A DNA stretch of 64,000 nucleotides, taken from the NCBI GenBank assembly GCA_024036415.1, contig JAMWET010000160.1, positions 72,001-136,000 on the forward strand, written 5' to 3'. The translations under genes and the position numbers were made by a program. The notes under the pieces are model-generated. The model searched no databases and was not told the origin of the DNA. It saw only the letters and a program-made list of their open reading frames with translations. Shown here piece by piece: positions 48,120 through 60,029 of the stretch (position 1 is the first letter of the stretch; every line of letters starts with the position of its first letter). The DNA is from Prochilodus magdalenae (lineage: Eukaryota > Chordata > Actinopteri > Characiformes > Prochilodontidae).

Positions 48120-48755
48120 TGACTGTACACCGTGCAGCCCTGATCTGGACTTATAGACTCGGGTTTAGTGTTATGACTCTGTGGTGCTGTCTGCATGGTG
48201 TGGACTGCTGTTGTGTTTGGCTCAGGTTTCTGCAGGGCCAAAGTGGGCACGACTCGTTCGTAGTCCCAGACAGCTGCTGGGGAGAGGGGCTGAGTGTAAT
48301 CTGAGTGTACTGTCCACTGTGGAGCTGCTGAATCTTCCCATCCCTCCTCATCCCTCTCTGTTACACCTAGAGGTTTCCCCTGTCAGCCTTGTGCTGGGTG
48401 TCAAAGTGAAAGCCAGCGAAAGCCCATTGTGAAAGAGTATCAGTACATGTTTAGACACTTGGTCTAAGAATAGATGTGGTAAACTTTATGTGTAAAGTTG
48501 GGGGACAGATCATATCAGAACCTTTTTATACAAATCAGCATGTTGTTTTCACTGCTAGCAGAATTGTATTGAGGCTGTCTATACGTTGAGAGTGGTACCA
48601 TGGAAATGTTTATCCCCTTGTGATGTCAGCCATCATAATCATTTAGACTTGTAATTACTCAGACATGTACCTGCTGCATTAGGATCATATCTGGGGCAAG
48701 GCACAAGAACATGCAGACATGCACAAGCATTCCTCAAACCACATCTGTCTCTGCC
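48120..48755. other. Intron 2 spacer between two minisatellites
   Basis: Unique-looking, no supported gene or RNA. Confidence 0.5.
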
Positions 48756-48769
48756 TAGCGCATTCAGCA

Positions 48770-49265
48770 ACCAAAACCTCTCCCAGTACAACCATAACTC
48801 CTCCCACAATCCTCCCAGTACAACCAAAACTCCTCCCAGTACAACCATAACCTCTCCCAGTACAACCAAAACTCCTCCTCGTACAACCATAACCTCTCCC
48901 AGTACAACCAAAACTCATCCCAGTACAACCATAACCCCTCCCAGTACAACCAAAACTCCTCCTCGTACAACCATAACCTCTCCCAGTACAACCAAAACTC
49001 CTTCCAGTACAACCATAACCTCTCCCAGTACAACCAAAACTCCTCCTCGTACAACCATAACCTCTCCCAGTACAACCAAAACTCATCCCAGTACAACCAT
49101 AACCTCTCCCAGTACAACCAAAACCTCTCCCAGTACAACCAAAACTTCTTCCAATACAAACAAAACATCTTGTACAACCTAAATTCCACCCAATACAATT
49201 AAACACTTCTTCGTAAATCCAAAACTCCTCATACAACCAAAACTCATCCCAGTGCAAACAAAAAA
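48770..49265. repeat. Minisatellite of 21-bp units in 42-bp dimers
   Basis: About 17 recognisable units of CCCAGTACAACC plus nine bases, alternating ATAACCTCT and AAAACTCCT to make 42-bp dimers. The array degrades beyond about 49140. The 21-base period keeps frames open on both strands. The plus-strand reading is Pro/Ser/Thr-rich (SPSTTITSPSTTKTP), the minus-strand reading is CTGRGYG-like. No signal peptide, splice frame or flanking domain supports a protein. Confidence 0.96.
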
Positions 49266-49760
49266 TCTCCTCTCAGAATACACCCAAAACTCCACCTAGT
49301 AAAGCTGAACCTCCTCCCACTTCTACTGAAACTCATCATAGTGCAAACCAATCTTTTCCCAATACAAAATATAAGCCTGTGTGGATAACCAGTTGGGGAC
49401 GGATTCGCATATTCTGCTAATCACAGCAAACAGATATTAGCCCCACTGACCTGAAGACATTTGGCTGCCCAGTGTAAATGCATGCAGCTGCACTCCAGAT
49501 CCAGATACTAGTGTGACTAGCTGTAAATGATCTCAGTTCTTTCAAGTGTGTAAACCACCACTGAGCCTATAGAGTTTCAGTCTGTTCAGAAAATGGTCAA
49601 ATTAATATGTGTACGAACACAACCGTCGGACAGAGATGGACGGTTTCCCTGCTGACCTGCAACAGAGCTATAGACACGGGAAGACTGGCAGACAGACTGA
49701 AAGGGGGAGAGATGAACACAGAAGCACACTAATGCTTCTGAACTTAATTGTAGAACATGT
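49266..49760. other. Intron 2 sequence, degraded repeat edge then unique DNA
   Basis: To about 49370 a few more degenerate 'caaaactcc' phrases extend the minisatellite; the rest is unremarkable. Confidence 0.45.
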
Positions 49761-49765
49761 CACGT

Positions 49766-49766
49766 A

Positions 49767-49797
<31 letters not shown>

Positions 49798-49808
49798 TAC
49801 ACACACAT
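49766..49808. repeat. (CA)n microsatellite, interrupted
   Basis: Three short CA runs separated by 'tata' or 'ta'. Confidence 0.92.
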
Positions 49809-49965
49809 AACCACGTGCGAGCAGTAGTGTATGGGGAAAGGCCAGCAGCATAGAAATCACAACTGCTCCATTCAAATGTAAAACAGTCTTATCTCCACAC
49901 TGCTCTTTGCTGCTCTCTCGTGCTTTACACCAGCGAGGGCAAAGCTATTATTTACAATAACACTC

Positions 49966-50183
49966 CGAGAGAGAGGGAGAGAGAGAGAGAGAGAGGGAGA
50001 GAGAGAGAAAGAGAGAGAAATGGAAAGAAAAGAAAAATTAGGAGGCACAGGGAGAAGGGAGTAACAAAAGAGATGCAGAAAGATTAAGCTGAATTAAAAC
50101 AAATAGAGAGAAAGAGAGAAAGAAACAAGAGCATTAAGAAAGAGGAAGGGAGAGGGAAAGAAGGAACAAAAGAAGGAAAAGAC
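49966..50183. repeat. Purine-rich (GA)n region
   Basis: A GA/GGGAGA core of about 50 bases followed by a further 160 bases of mostly A and G. A short TATATATA run lies at 50184-50198. Confidence 0.88.
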
Positions 50184-50283
50184 ATATATATATATATACA
50201 TACATAAAGAAAGAACAAAACAGTAAAAGAATAATTTGAGAGAGATAAAGAGAATGAGATATAGTGAGTGAGTAATGTATGAA

Positions 50284-50286
50284 TGT

Positions 50287-50343
<57 letters not shown>

Positions 50344-50356
50344 TGTGTGTGTGTGT

Positions 50357-50391
<35 letters not shown>
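50284..50391. repeat. (GT)n-(GA)n compound microsatellite
   Basis: About 75 bases of GT with two C interruptions run through GACA into about 30 bases of GA. The same GT-then-GA order occurs at 42151-42215. Confidence 0.97.
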
Positions 50392-50393
<2 letters not shown>

Positions 50394-51100
50394 TCTGACT
50401 GTCTATAAAGCATCATGTATGTCGTATGTGTGTTTATTGTCCGAAGGCTTCATTCGTTTTGAGCAGCTCTGGTAGTGGAGAGTGAATCCAGGGCTGCTGG
50501 GTTATATGAGAGTCATAACTCATCTCTCTCTAAAGTTATAATTTCATCAAAGTGTCCAATATGAGCCTGTTAGCCACAGGGGGGAGTGTCCAGCTAACTG
50601 CCCTGTATTTCTTCCACACTGTCCGTGGTTTTACAGTGCTCGGAGAGATTGTTGTAATCCCTCACCTTTATTTCGCCGTGCTGTTGTTGTCTGCTAGGGT
50701 TAACGTGTGCGTTTACGCTGTGTGCTAGCGCTCTGCTGGGGCTGTAATGATGTACGTGTGTCTTGGGAAGAAGGCCTCAGATCAGATTTCTGATCTGCAC
50801 AGGAAATGAAAGAGGGTGACAGTGAGTAATCACCCCTGCCGTGTGTGCGTATCTGTGGGTGTGTATGTGAGAGAGAGAGAGACTGAGACAATGATGCGTT
50901 TGACTGCTCATGTCTTTAAAAGCCATTAATAATGATCTTCTGTTCCAGGGTGCAGTCAGCACTGTGTCGTATGCGAAGGTTTAAACACCCACGATCACAT
51001 GACTTTGTGTTGCTGTTGTAGATAAAGAGAAGTGAACACATTCTCTACACAGAGTGATCGTGTTGGTGCGCAATGTCTATTGATTTAGGTACACATCCTC
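50392..51100. other. Intron 2 sequence, nothing recognised
   Basis: No supported gene, RNA or dispersed repeat. Confidence 0.45.
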
Positions 51101-51104
51101 CACA

Positions 51105-51275
51105 ACAGGGTGGCAAACTATGGTCCTGAAGGACCGGAGTCCTGCCCAGGGATTTTCCTTCTCTTACCTACGCATTCTGGCAGTTAGCTGCCGTATTGAA
51201 TCAAGTATGTTTGAGTAGGATAACCACCAAACTGTGCAGGACCCTTGGCCTCCAGTACTGGTGTCCCCTAAACAG
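51105..51275. mobile_element. Degenerate hAT-like MITE of the 'CCTGGTCCTGGAGG' type (copy 3)
   Basis: The left arm (CAAACTATGGTCCTGAAGGA, then GTCCTGC) is inversely matched by the right arm (GTGCAGGACCC, then CCTCCAGTACTGGTG). Length and layout match 22081-22272. Diverged; edges approximate. Confidence 0.5.
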
Positions 51276-52885
51276 GGCTGCACAATCTTATGTACAGGTT
51301 CTGTGTAGTGGAGCAGTGTGTAGTATGTATAGTTTTGATGCTATGACAAATATGCCTGTGTATCATGTTGCAGTGATATCTACTAAGGTGAGCATGCTAA
51401 CCAGCTAGCCTCGACCCAGCTTGTCTGTAACATCACTAAGAGGTGTCACTGCAATGTAAAGCTGGATCAGTCCAACATGAGAGAGTGAAGTAGCCCTGCC
51501 CTGATGGCATGTTCTCATCATGTTGAAGGTCCTGCCTCCAGTTAGAGGACAGTTAGCCAGTGGAAGGATCAGTAAAGGCAATGGCTGAAGCCCACCATAA
51601 AATGCAGAAACACATCTTTTCCCAGTTAATGCCGGGCTTACATTTCTATTTGGGGTCTCACCACTCTCCTCCCACACTGTTTTCCTCTGCTTTCATTTCC
51701 TTAAAACCGTTATAATCTGGCATACTGGAGTCACCCATTCGGAAATTAGGCGCTGAGAAAATGGGTGTGTGGGAAGTACAAATTAGTGCAGCCAAAAAGC
51801 TGGTTATAAAACACAAGTTTGCACCAAATGATTGTTTATGTGGTGCGTTTTTTTTATTTGCCATATGTAATGTATTGTGGGTACAGAAACACAGCTTTTG
51901 GATTAAATAGGTGAAGACTAACATCCTGCCATATCAACACACAGTATGAGAAGAGCACAATATGGGAAGCCCATCTGGATGGGGTAGGTTGTGGAGTTTC
52001 TGATGATGTAGAGCAGTTGTGGGTCAGATGCAGTAGGTTGGCATGGGTTTCACATATAGACCAACATGTCCAGCCCAGCCCAGTTACAGCTCTACTTCCA
52101 TCCACTGTTCGGTTTCAGTAGCGTTAGTCTAACACTACCTAACCTTTTATACATACAGTAGCTGTACATATGATGGTTTTTGGGTAATACTCTATGGTAT
52201 ATGATACAGACAGGTAACTGTCTTGTCCCTAATGTGCAAGCATGGCTACTTATGAGTATGCATAAGCTGTATAAGGGGAGCATTCAATTCTACACGCAGT
52301 AATCCAGCCTACACGTGCGGAGCAGTGCACAGTTCTGCCTATGCGAGTGGTAATACGCAGCTCCTGGGAGCACCAACCTCACTGAGAAAAAACAACCCCA
52401 GCTGATACACCACAGCAAGAGAACAGCTTAATTGCCCCACGTGCACCTTGCTCAAGCATTAAGTGCAAAATTTAAGGACTCATCTCTCGCCTCTGTTTCT
52501 TTATTTTCAGATGCCCCCATGGAGTCTTTCTAGCAATAGTCAAATAAATCACTGAGCTGACACTGTGCTGAATATCGATTTGGCAGCATGGGGCTGTAAA
52601 GTTGTTTTAGTGTTTTATGAATCGAAGGCGATTATTATTGAGGAAAGCCTCGCTAATTGCAGCCTGCTTTTTCATGCTGTGGTGGTGTTTCATGGAAAGC
52701 TTGTTTACCATCAATTCAGCTCAGCAGCTGGAACCATTAATATGTAGGGCCTGTTTTTCTGCAGAGGAAATATGGTCGTGTAAAACAAGTGCTCATAGTC
52801 ACTCACGTATCAGGGGTGGAAAATATACTAGTAGTAAAGTGAATACCAGAGTTTTTAATAACAGCTTAATAACAAACATGGCCAC
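51276..52885. other. Intron 2 sequence, possible conserved segment
   Basis: No gene or repeat recognised. 52540-52745 is a unique-looking, homeodomain-core-containing stretch that I flag as a conserved non-coding candidate. Confidence 0.4.
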
Positions 52886-52889
52886 TGTC

Positions 52890-52924
<35 letters not shown>

Positions 52925-53062
52925 CCCTGTTGTTATTGTTATTATTGTTACTACTACTACTACTACTACTAATAATAATAATAATAATAATAATAAAGAT
53001 GATGATGATTATGAGTATGATATTATTATTATTGTTATTATTATTGTTGTTGTTGTTGTTGT
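52890..53062. repeat. Compound trinucleotide repeat (AAT/GTT/ACT/GAT/ATT)
   Basis: An (AAT)n run is followed by GTTATT units, (ACT)n, a second (AAT)n, (GAT)n, (ATT)n and (GTT)n. The AAT blocks and the terminal ATT block are complementary, so a single strand could fold back. Poly-Asn, poly-Ile and similar frames are artefacts. Confidence 0.97.
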
Positions 53063-53064
53063 TT

Positions 53065-55105
53065 TTCTGAGGTGGAACCCCTAGTAGGGATGCTCCATGT
53101 TTCCCCACAACCTCTGATAGCCTCAGGCATAATTGTAAAGAATGAAATGAATTGAGAGGTGATCCTCAGCACTCAATCCACTACAGCTTGGCTTTGTCTC
53201 TGTTGTGAAACTCAGGTGGATTATAGAATTCAGTTCTATTCACTTTCTTAATTTTTGAACTGATCTGAACAGAAGGACATTGTGAACTATTATAGCGGTC
53301 AGTGTAGGAAACTGATAACCCCAGGCAGTGACATGCGGGTCTAGATAGGATGACCCTTCATCCTCCCCTGGGACATGGCCTCCAGATGACCATTGTTTGA
53401 CCCTGTACTGAACCTTTACTAATAAACTGGAAGGATCTACCAGGCCTGTGTTAGGCTAGCGACTGTCATGAGGAAGCAATATATATGTATCTTCAACAAA
53501 TCGAGCCCCGCAGACACACCCTCATGGACCATAATGGTGGCTGTTATAAGAACCAGATCCTCTTATGACGTTTGTGTGGTTTTGTGCACCAAAAGCAGTT
53601 GTAATTCATTTTACATGACCGTTTTCCAGCCTCGCTTTATCCCTTTGAATTAAACAGAGTGATTTTGGCGCTGTGCCTTTAAGATAGACGTGTGTAAATG
53701 ATCCTGATCTGGACTCTTGATTGGTTTTCCTGTGTTGTACATCATTCAAAAAGTAGTTGGGGGTGAAATGCTTCTAATCTGCTGTGGGCTTAATAAGCAG
53801 ACATGAGTATCCACAAAAACAGTTCTTCATGATGTAGCTTGTCCTGTGTAGGTTGGGGGTAGGTTGTTTTGAAACTTGTTTATGTTCTTCATCAAACCCC
53901 AAAGATGGGGTATAGAGAGATTTAGTTTTTCCATGATTTGGGCCCTGTATAGTGTTATTTATAATATGTCACAGTAATATGAGCTTTTGAACAGTGATCG
54001 TACTGCTGTTCAAACAGAGCAATGCATGTTTATCCCTTAGGCAGTATTACAGGCTGCAGGCCATGTCCTCTGATCTGGCAATTCAAGAATAAAAGTGTTT
54101 GGTCTGGCCATCTTTGTGCTTGTAATTACTCGACCCTCCTCTTCCTCTCGTTTATCTGCTCTTTTTTTCTTTTATCATCCCTTGCTCCCCTCCTCCTGCT
54201 CTTTTTTCTGATTGCAGCAGCCCTAACTGTCTGCAGTTGATAACCGTTCTGCTTCTCACGCCCAAAAACCCAGCTCCTCCCCCTCCGGCCATGTACAAAT
54301 CAGATAGGGGTGGTCTCGATGGGCAGCTAATGAAATTAGCCCCTCGTTCCTCGTACGTTTAATAAGTCACTTGACTCGATTAACAGCATTTGTGGTGGGG
54401 GTGGTGGTGGTGGTGGAAAGGAGATACAATTCATCTAAAAGTCACCCAGTGGTGCCAACCAGGGTGTTGATTGTCATAAATATTCCTCATCTATCTGCAC
54501 ATGTGCTCAGGCACACAACCCCCCCACACCATCCACACACACCCACACCCCATTTCAGCACCTCAGGGCAAAATCCACAAGCTAGCATCCATAAGCAGCC
54601 CCATCCTCTTTTCTGAACCCCTCCCCCCTGTACCCAAAACCAGACCAGACGCTCCCAGCCCGTAAAGCGCCAGGCAGTCAGTTTGGAGGGGGTACGTAGA
54701 GGGGTGTTAAAGAAGGGCATGCCAGCAATGTGGTATCATTAGCCACGTTTGAGTGGCAGCCGTCAGCCTGGCTGAGCTCCACCCCCATGCTGGGTAGCAC
54801 TCAGCACCCCTCCACCATCACCCTTTCCTCCCACTACCCCCCCTGCCACCAGCTCCTTCAGCACCTCCAAAAATGGCACCCAGCCTTTGGGTCTCAGCTG
54901 CAGGAAGAAACGCCGTTCTTGATACCCGCTGTTCGAGCCGCTCCTCTTGGATCAGAGAGAGGAGTTAGCCAGACATGGCTGACACGGGCCAAATCCCTAC
55001 TCCAGTCCCACAGGCCTTTCGTGGAGGGCTGGACGTCCGGGCTAAAGGGGGGTAATCTCGTCAGCTCATGAATAAGCTCAGGCTACCTTATAACTAAGCT
55101 GCTTT
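53065..55105. other. Intron 2 sequence, nothing firmly recognised
   Basis: Unique-looking intron with a GGTGGTGGT run at 54395-54415 and a C-rich ACACCCC stretch at 54515-54560. 54325-54395 has an ATTAGC/TTTAATAAGTCAC/GATTAAC cluster (see findings). Confidence 0.4.
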
Positions 55106-55114
55106 CAGTATATA

Positions 55115-55145
55115 CACTACTGTCCAACTTTGGAAGCACCTGTCA
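55115..55145. repeat. Possible end fragment of a Tc1-type element
   Basis: 'tacactactgtccaactttg' resembles the terminal sequence of several fish Tc1-like elements. No partner inverted repeat was found, so this is only a suggestion. Confidence 0.25.
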
Positions 55146-55339
55146 TACTAATAAATGTTGTTTGTCGTATTCAGTACATGAATATGTATAGGCTTTCAGG
55201 TATTTGGTGAACCGTTCAAGGTGCTAGTCTCTAAATGCTGAAATCACTATTTGGGTGTTTATGTTCATCACAGTGAGAAAATATATGCTAACGGTTATTG
55301 CTATGTTTTAACAGGACTGGAAAAGTGACAATATATTTG

Positions 55340-55412
55340 TTATATATATATATATATATATATAATTATATATTATTATATATGATATAGGAAATGTGTA
55401 TATATATATCAT
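55340..55412. repeat. (TA)n microsatellite, interrupted
   Basis: A pure TA run of about 24 bases followed by TATTATA and further TATATATAT blocks. Confidence 0.93.
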
Positions 55413-55414
55413 AT

Positions 55415-57105
55415 TGAATTTTATGTGTCGTAACATTAACGCACTGCCAGGGACATGGCAGGAATGGCAGAACATTTGCTGGTTTCTCTGGAGTGTTTGA
55501 GCAGAGCTACTGAAGTAATGGTAAGTGACACATGAGTGGGCGAATGAGGACTTTGTGGAGGGCGGTCCGTGAGCAGAAACAGGAAGTGAGCTGAGACCAG
55601 CCTGTCAAGCTGAGTGAGAGAGCACTGAGAAAAGGAAATCTCACTGAAGTTGACAGCATGGCTGCTACTTTCCAGCCTGCTGCTCCACAGCCCTCACACT
55701 GGAGACCGGAGAGACTGCTACAGTGGGACACAAAGGTCCGCTCCAATTTGCTTTTGATTCTGCGCTTGTGGTTGGGTATCTGCACGTTGGCTTGTTCGTT
55801 TTTGCATATTGTCAGGACAAAAAGACTGTAAGAATACCAGAGAAACATGTGCCATGGCAAACGAGCAGTCCTGGTGTTGTAAAGCACTTTTTTTTTTTTT
55901 TTGCATGTTTCCTTTTAAAAATGGTTCTAAAATTTGATTGCATTAACATACATTACTATTAAATACATTTGATGCTCATTTTTGATGTTCATAATTTAAT
56001 TCTTCCATGGTCTACTGGAATAGATTTACTCAGTGCTTTTGCTCATACTGTACATCTGTATTCACCCTCTGTCTGTATTGCTCTATTAGAGCACCTGTGT
56101 CTTTAACCCCCCAAACCCCAGGTTTGGTTAGCTTGCCCTTTCTGTTATAATTGGCCAACCACCAGAGTTCCGCCCCCACACTGCAGTGGCTATTCCTGCA
56201 TTGGTGTTGTTTCTGCTTAATGTCTGGTAGAACAGGTCAGTGAACTTGATCTGCCGTCACAAGCTAGACTGTAGCAGTTTCTGAGTGATAAGTTTGAACT
56301 GTGTGTGTAAGGGCCACACCAAGCTTGCTGGTGTGTTTCGAGATAACATCACCTTGTAACAGAGAAAATTCAAATGAGGCATTTCATTGAGAAAAGTTGT
56401 TTCTGTGGGAGAGAGTTTCTGCTTTGGGCTTTGGGCATAACAACTTTGTAACCTATTTACAAGCCAAATAATGACATTACACACTAGGGAAAGAGAAAAA
56501 CTAGAGAAGCGTAGTAGTAATCCTCTTTAATATCACTTTTATGAGGAATGATGTCACAGCCATGCAGGATTGTGTGTATCTTGTGTTTATGTGTAGGAGA
56601 GTCATGAGAAACAGAGAGACAATGTGCCTCTGCTTGAGGTCATTGACACCATTGTGATTTCCCACTGTTGCTCCTGCAGCTTAACGCCCAGCCTCTTTAA
56701 TCATGGGGCTCAAACCCCATGCCCTGACAGCTGGCAACCCGGTGCCTGCCACCGGACCCCCCAACATGAACACACCCCTCCTCTGTTTTCACTGATCTTG
56801 ACTTCCTTACTCTATTACTCTATTACTCTACCCAGCTACACATAAACCAAACTCATAATAACTCGAAATGAACTGGTGCTTCACTTCAGCGTTCCCCTTA
56901 TCATACAGTCTTGGTCACACACGCACAATAACATCTACCACACCCCAAAACTCTGATCTGTGTAGGGTGTTGAGAGGGTCATTTGCTTTGCCAGATTGCC
57001 ATGGCAACTCTTGACAGGTCGAAATGTCAGTGTTGGCCAGGCATGACATGGCTGTCAGAGTCAGATCCCCCATGAATGGCTTCTGCTTTTTGCCGGAAGA
57101 GCTGG
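55415..57105. other. Intron 2 sequence with a poly(T) run
   Basis: Poly(T) at 55889-55902 and a TCTATTACTCTATTAC triplication near 56812-56830. No gene recognised. The 126-codon minus-strand frame (55507-55887) has no known domain. Confidence 0.45.
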
Positions 57106-57111
57106 CAGCCG

Positions 57112-57134
57112 AGGGATGGATGGATGGATGGAGG
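57112..57134. repeat. (GGAT)n microsatellite
   Basis: About five GGAT units. Confidence 0.9.
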
Positions 57135-57487
57135 CAGGGAGGAAGGGGAGAAATGGGGTGCAGGGGTCCTAGGGCTGTTAGCGTCCATCGTGGTCCAGTT
57201 GTGTCAAGAGTACACAGGCAGCCTGTCACTTTGCCTCTAATTGGCAAGAGTCAAACCCCCGCCCCATGTCCCGCGGGGTCACTTGGCCCCTCTACCGACT
57301 GCTCCCTTCCCCCCACCAATACAATACAGTAATATATTGAAATGTAGTACAGTATATTCCATTTATTAGACTGCACAACAATATATTAGCCTTTTAGGGT
57401 GGGGTCTTGTGCTTAGATGGCTTGCTCCCAGACAGGCACACAAATAGATAATCTTTACATGCCAGTGAATATTTATATATCATAAAA

Positions 57488-57650
57488 ACAGAGACGTAAT
57501 GGCAACTTTATAATAGAGGGCAAAAACCTTCTCCACTACTAATGCATGTTAATGTAAAGGAACCGGATACAGTGCAGCTGTGGAGCAATTCTGTTGGTCC
57601 AATCACCATTAAACGTTCACATGGTGTACAGGATAGATGCAAAGCATGAG
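57488..57650. mobile_element. MITE, ATCGTCGCTGTCC family, degraded copy 4
   Basis: The TIRs are lost, but the interior follows the family in the orientation of the 31205 copy. It has 'aatggcaacttta', 'gagggcaaaaacct', 'ttaatgtaaaggaacc.ga', 'ttctgttggtccaat', 'cacatggtgta' and 'atgcaaagcatgag'. Substitutions and small indels throughout mark it as older. Confidence 0.6.
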
Positions 57651-57671
57651 TGATGTAGAGAAGGATTTAGG

Positions 57672-57960
57672 ATTCAGTTGTTTGTCATATACACAGAGTT
57701 GCACTGTACAATGAAATTCTTACTCTGCACTCCCAAGTACTAACAACCACAGTATAAATACTAAGTATTAAATAAGAAAGAAAAGACTTGAGGGAAGAAA
57801 AATAAATATGGTGTACGCCATATAAGACTGAAAGGCATTGGAGCGGAACATTTGTACTGTATACAGCATTAGTGCAAATAAATGACAGGACTGTGCAATA
57901 GCAGCTAAGAATAGATTCAAGTATCTGAACATTGTTAAAATAACAAAAGATTTTTAATAT
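57672..57960. repeat. Fish dispersed repeat ('caatgaaattcttac' type)
   Basis: 'cagagttgcactgtacaatg' followed by 'aaattcttactctgcactcc' and later 'gtgcaaataa..gacaggactgtgcaa' are phrases of a dispersed repeat that I recognise from many teleosts. Class is uncertain and edges approximate. A short (ACAT)n lies just beyond, at 57967-57982. Confidence 0.5.
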
Positions 57961-57984
57961 ATAATTACATACATACATACATGT

Positions 57985-59625
57985 GTATGTGTTATATACA
58001 TATATATATATAATGATATATACACATCATTTTAATTATAATTTATGTAATTATACCATAAAAAATTTTTGACAGCGACAGTATGATGTAATTGATGTCC
58101 CTAATGCAATTATATATGAACGTGTATTCCGGTTGAATCGTCACTTCGTTTTCAAGCCTTTTAAAGAAGTCATTGACATTTGTCAAGATTGATCTTGCAT
58201 ACCTCTGGGTAAATAATCTGATTGCCTGTACACATGATTAATGCTGGGTGGTGGAACTTTTATGCGCACTAAGCACATATTTCTGCCTGCTCTCCAGTTC
58301 CCTAACTTTGACTCCACTGTGGCAGCAAAAGGCATCCCTTTGCTCGATTAGCATCATAATCCCTAGAAAAGCACTTTGCTAGAAATCATAATGAAGAAAT
58401 GGCAGGTAGCATGGTGTTTGCATGATGCCATCATACTATCACCTATTTGCTTAGCTTTCTTGTATTTGCAAGCTGCGTTAGCCTAGATATTCTTTCAGAG
58501 GCGATCCGTGAACTTTGACATAGCTAAAAGTGCTGTGCCATGGAGCATCTGAGAGACTGATTTATAGAGAGATGACTGGATAGAGTGATTATCAGGAGGA
58601 GCACCCAGAAAGGAAATCAGAAAGAGATGGAACTGTGCGTAAAAGAAGAGTGGCGGATGTGGGGAGAGGACACTGATCTGATGTTAATTGGACTGAGGCA
58701 AGGGGGGCGTTTTAAATGAAGGGTCATGCTGGGGTCATCTCTCTGAGGGAAGCAGTGCTGTAGGTGAGTCTGATTTCAGCTGTACTCTCATCAGTCTCTG
58801 CTAATTACACCATCCGCAGTCATATACGCTGCATTCTCTGTTGTGCTGTAAACAGAGATACCTATTGGCTGGTACTTTTCTGGAGGAGCAGATTGAAGTT
58901 TTGCAGGTTCTCTCACCACTGGGTCCCCATGTTTCTGTCTTCCTCTCTTTCTAAAATGTACTGACTTTAAGGGAATAAAATGATTTATTATTATTTTTTA
59001 TCTGTTGTCTCTATACAATAATGATGATGACTTTTAGCTTCCTCTGAAATGAGGCTTTATCACATTAGAGGTTCATTATCACATAAACAGACGCTATTAA
59101 TTCTGTAGTTTTTATCTCCTGGAATTTCAGCAATTCACTGCAGTATCACCCGGTCTCATCAGTCAACCCAAATATCAGTCCGCCCCTTCTTCAGGTGATG
59201 TGATCAAGGAAGTTGAGGTCATTTGATCAGTGTTGGAAGCCATTCACCTTTGGCTAAAGCAAATTCAGAGTATTACTTTTGATGATTCATTTAGCACTGC
59301 AGTGTACGCATGTCCCAGTGGAACATTAACAACCCATACAGTGGGAAAGGGGTCAGGCTCGGTGCTGTGGAATCAATAGGCGAAAAAGGTGTGAGACTTT
59401 TGTTCTAAATATAGATGGTCTTTTTTTCTCAGGCCCTGAGAGTCACTCGGGTTGCACAGACAGTGTGGGAATTGAGTGGTGGAGAGAGAGAGTGAGTCAG
59501 AGCAGAAGAGAAATCTGCAGGTTAGAGAGGCAGGATGTGTAGGCTGGGTGTGTGGCAGTGCACGCTAGTGCTGGACAGTATATCTTCCATGCCCTGCCAG
59601 CCTAAGAAGCAGAGAGTTATTACTT
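57985..59625. other. Intron 2 sequence, nothing recognised
   Basis: AT-rich at the start (TATATATA near 58000-58020), then ordinary intron. No gene, RNA or clear repeat. Confidence 0.45.
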
Positions 59626-59649
59626 CTGTTTTGCCGTACCGTTCAAATG

Positions 59650-60028
59650 TAGTTCTGTTGTGTAATTGTTGTTTACTTGTTGTGTTGCATAATTGTTGTG
59701 TACTTGTTGTGTGCTTGTTGTGTTGTGTACTTGTTGTGTGCTTGTTGTGTGCTTGTTGTGTTGTGTACTTGTTGTGTTGTGTACTTGTTGTGTAGTCTAA
59801 TTGTTGTGTTCGTGGTGTATTGTTTACTTGTTGTGTTGTGTTCGTGGTGTGTTGTGTACATATTGTGTTGTTTACTTGTTGTGTTGTGTTCGTGGTGTGT
59901 TGTGTAATTGTTTTGTTTGTGTTGTGTTGTGTACTTGTTGTGTTGTGTTGTGTAATTGTTGTGTTGTGTTGTGTAATTGTTGTGTTCGTGTTGTGTTGTG
60001 TAATTGTTGTGTTGTGTAATTGATCATT
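59650..60028. repeat. TTGTTGTGTACTTG-type minisatellite
   Basis: About 380 bases of short units (GTGTACTTGTT, GTGTGCTTGTT, GTGTAATTGTT, GTGTTCGTG) in variable order, the unit being about 10-15 bases. Plus-strand Cys/Val/Leu and minus-strand Thr/His/Asn frames are artefacts. Confidence 0.94.
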
Positions 60029-60029
60029 A

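Noticed and set aside
47165..48250. 361-codon minus-strand frame (KHTNTLTKHTNN-type repeats) and 306-codon plus-strand frame
   Set aside because: Both run through a tandem repeat whose 24- and 21-bp units are multiples of three, so frames stay open automatically. There is no signal peptide, domain or splice context.
48685..49257. 190-codon Cys/Gly-rich minus-strand frame (FGCTGRGYGCTGR)
   Set aside because: By-product of the 21-bp minisatellite period; the three cysteine-like repeats per 42 bp reflect the DNA unit, not a cysteine-rich protein.
51276..51304. Another 'CAGGGCTGCAC' MITE end just after the 51105 element
   Set aside because: Only one short end is visible with no inverted partner nearby.
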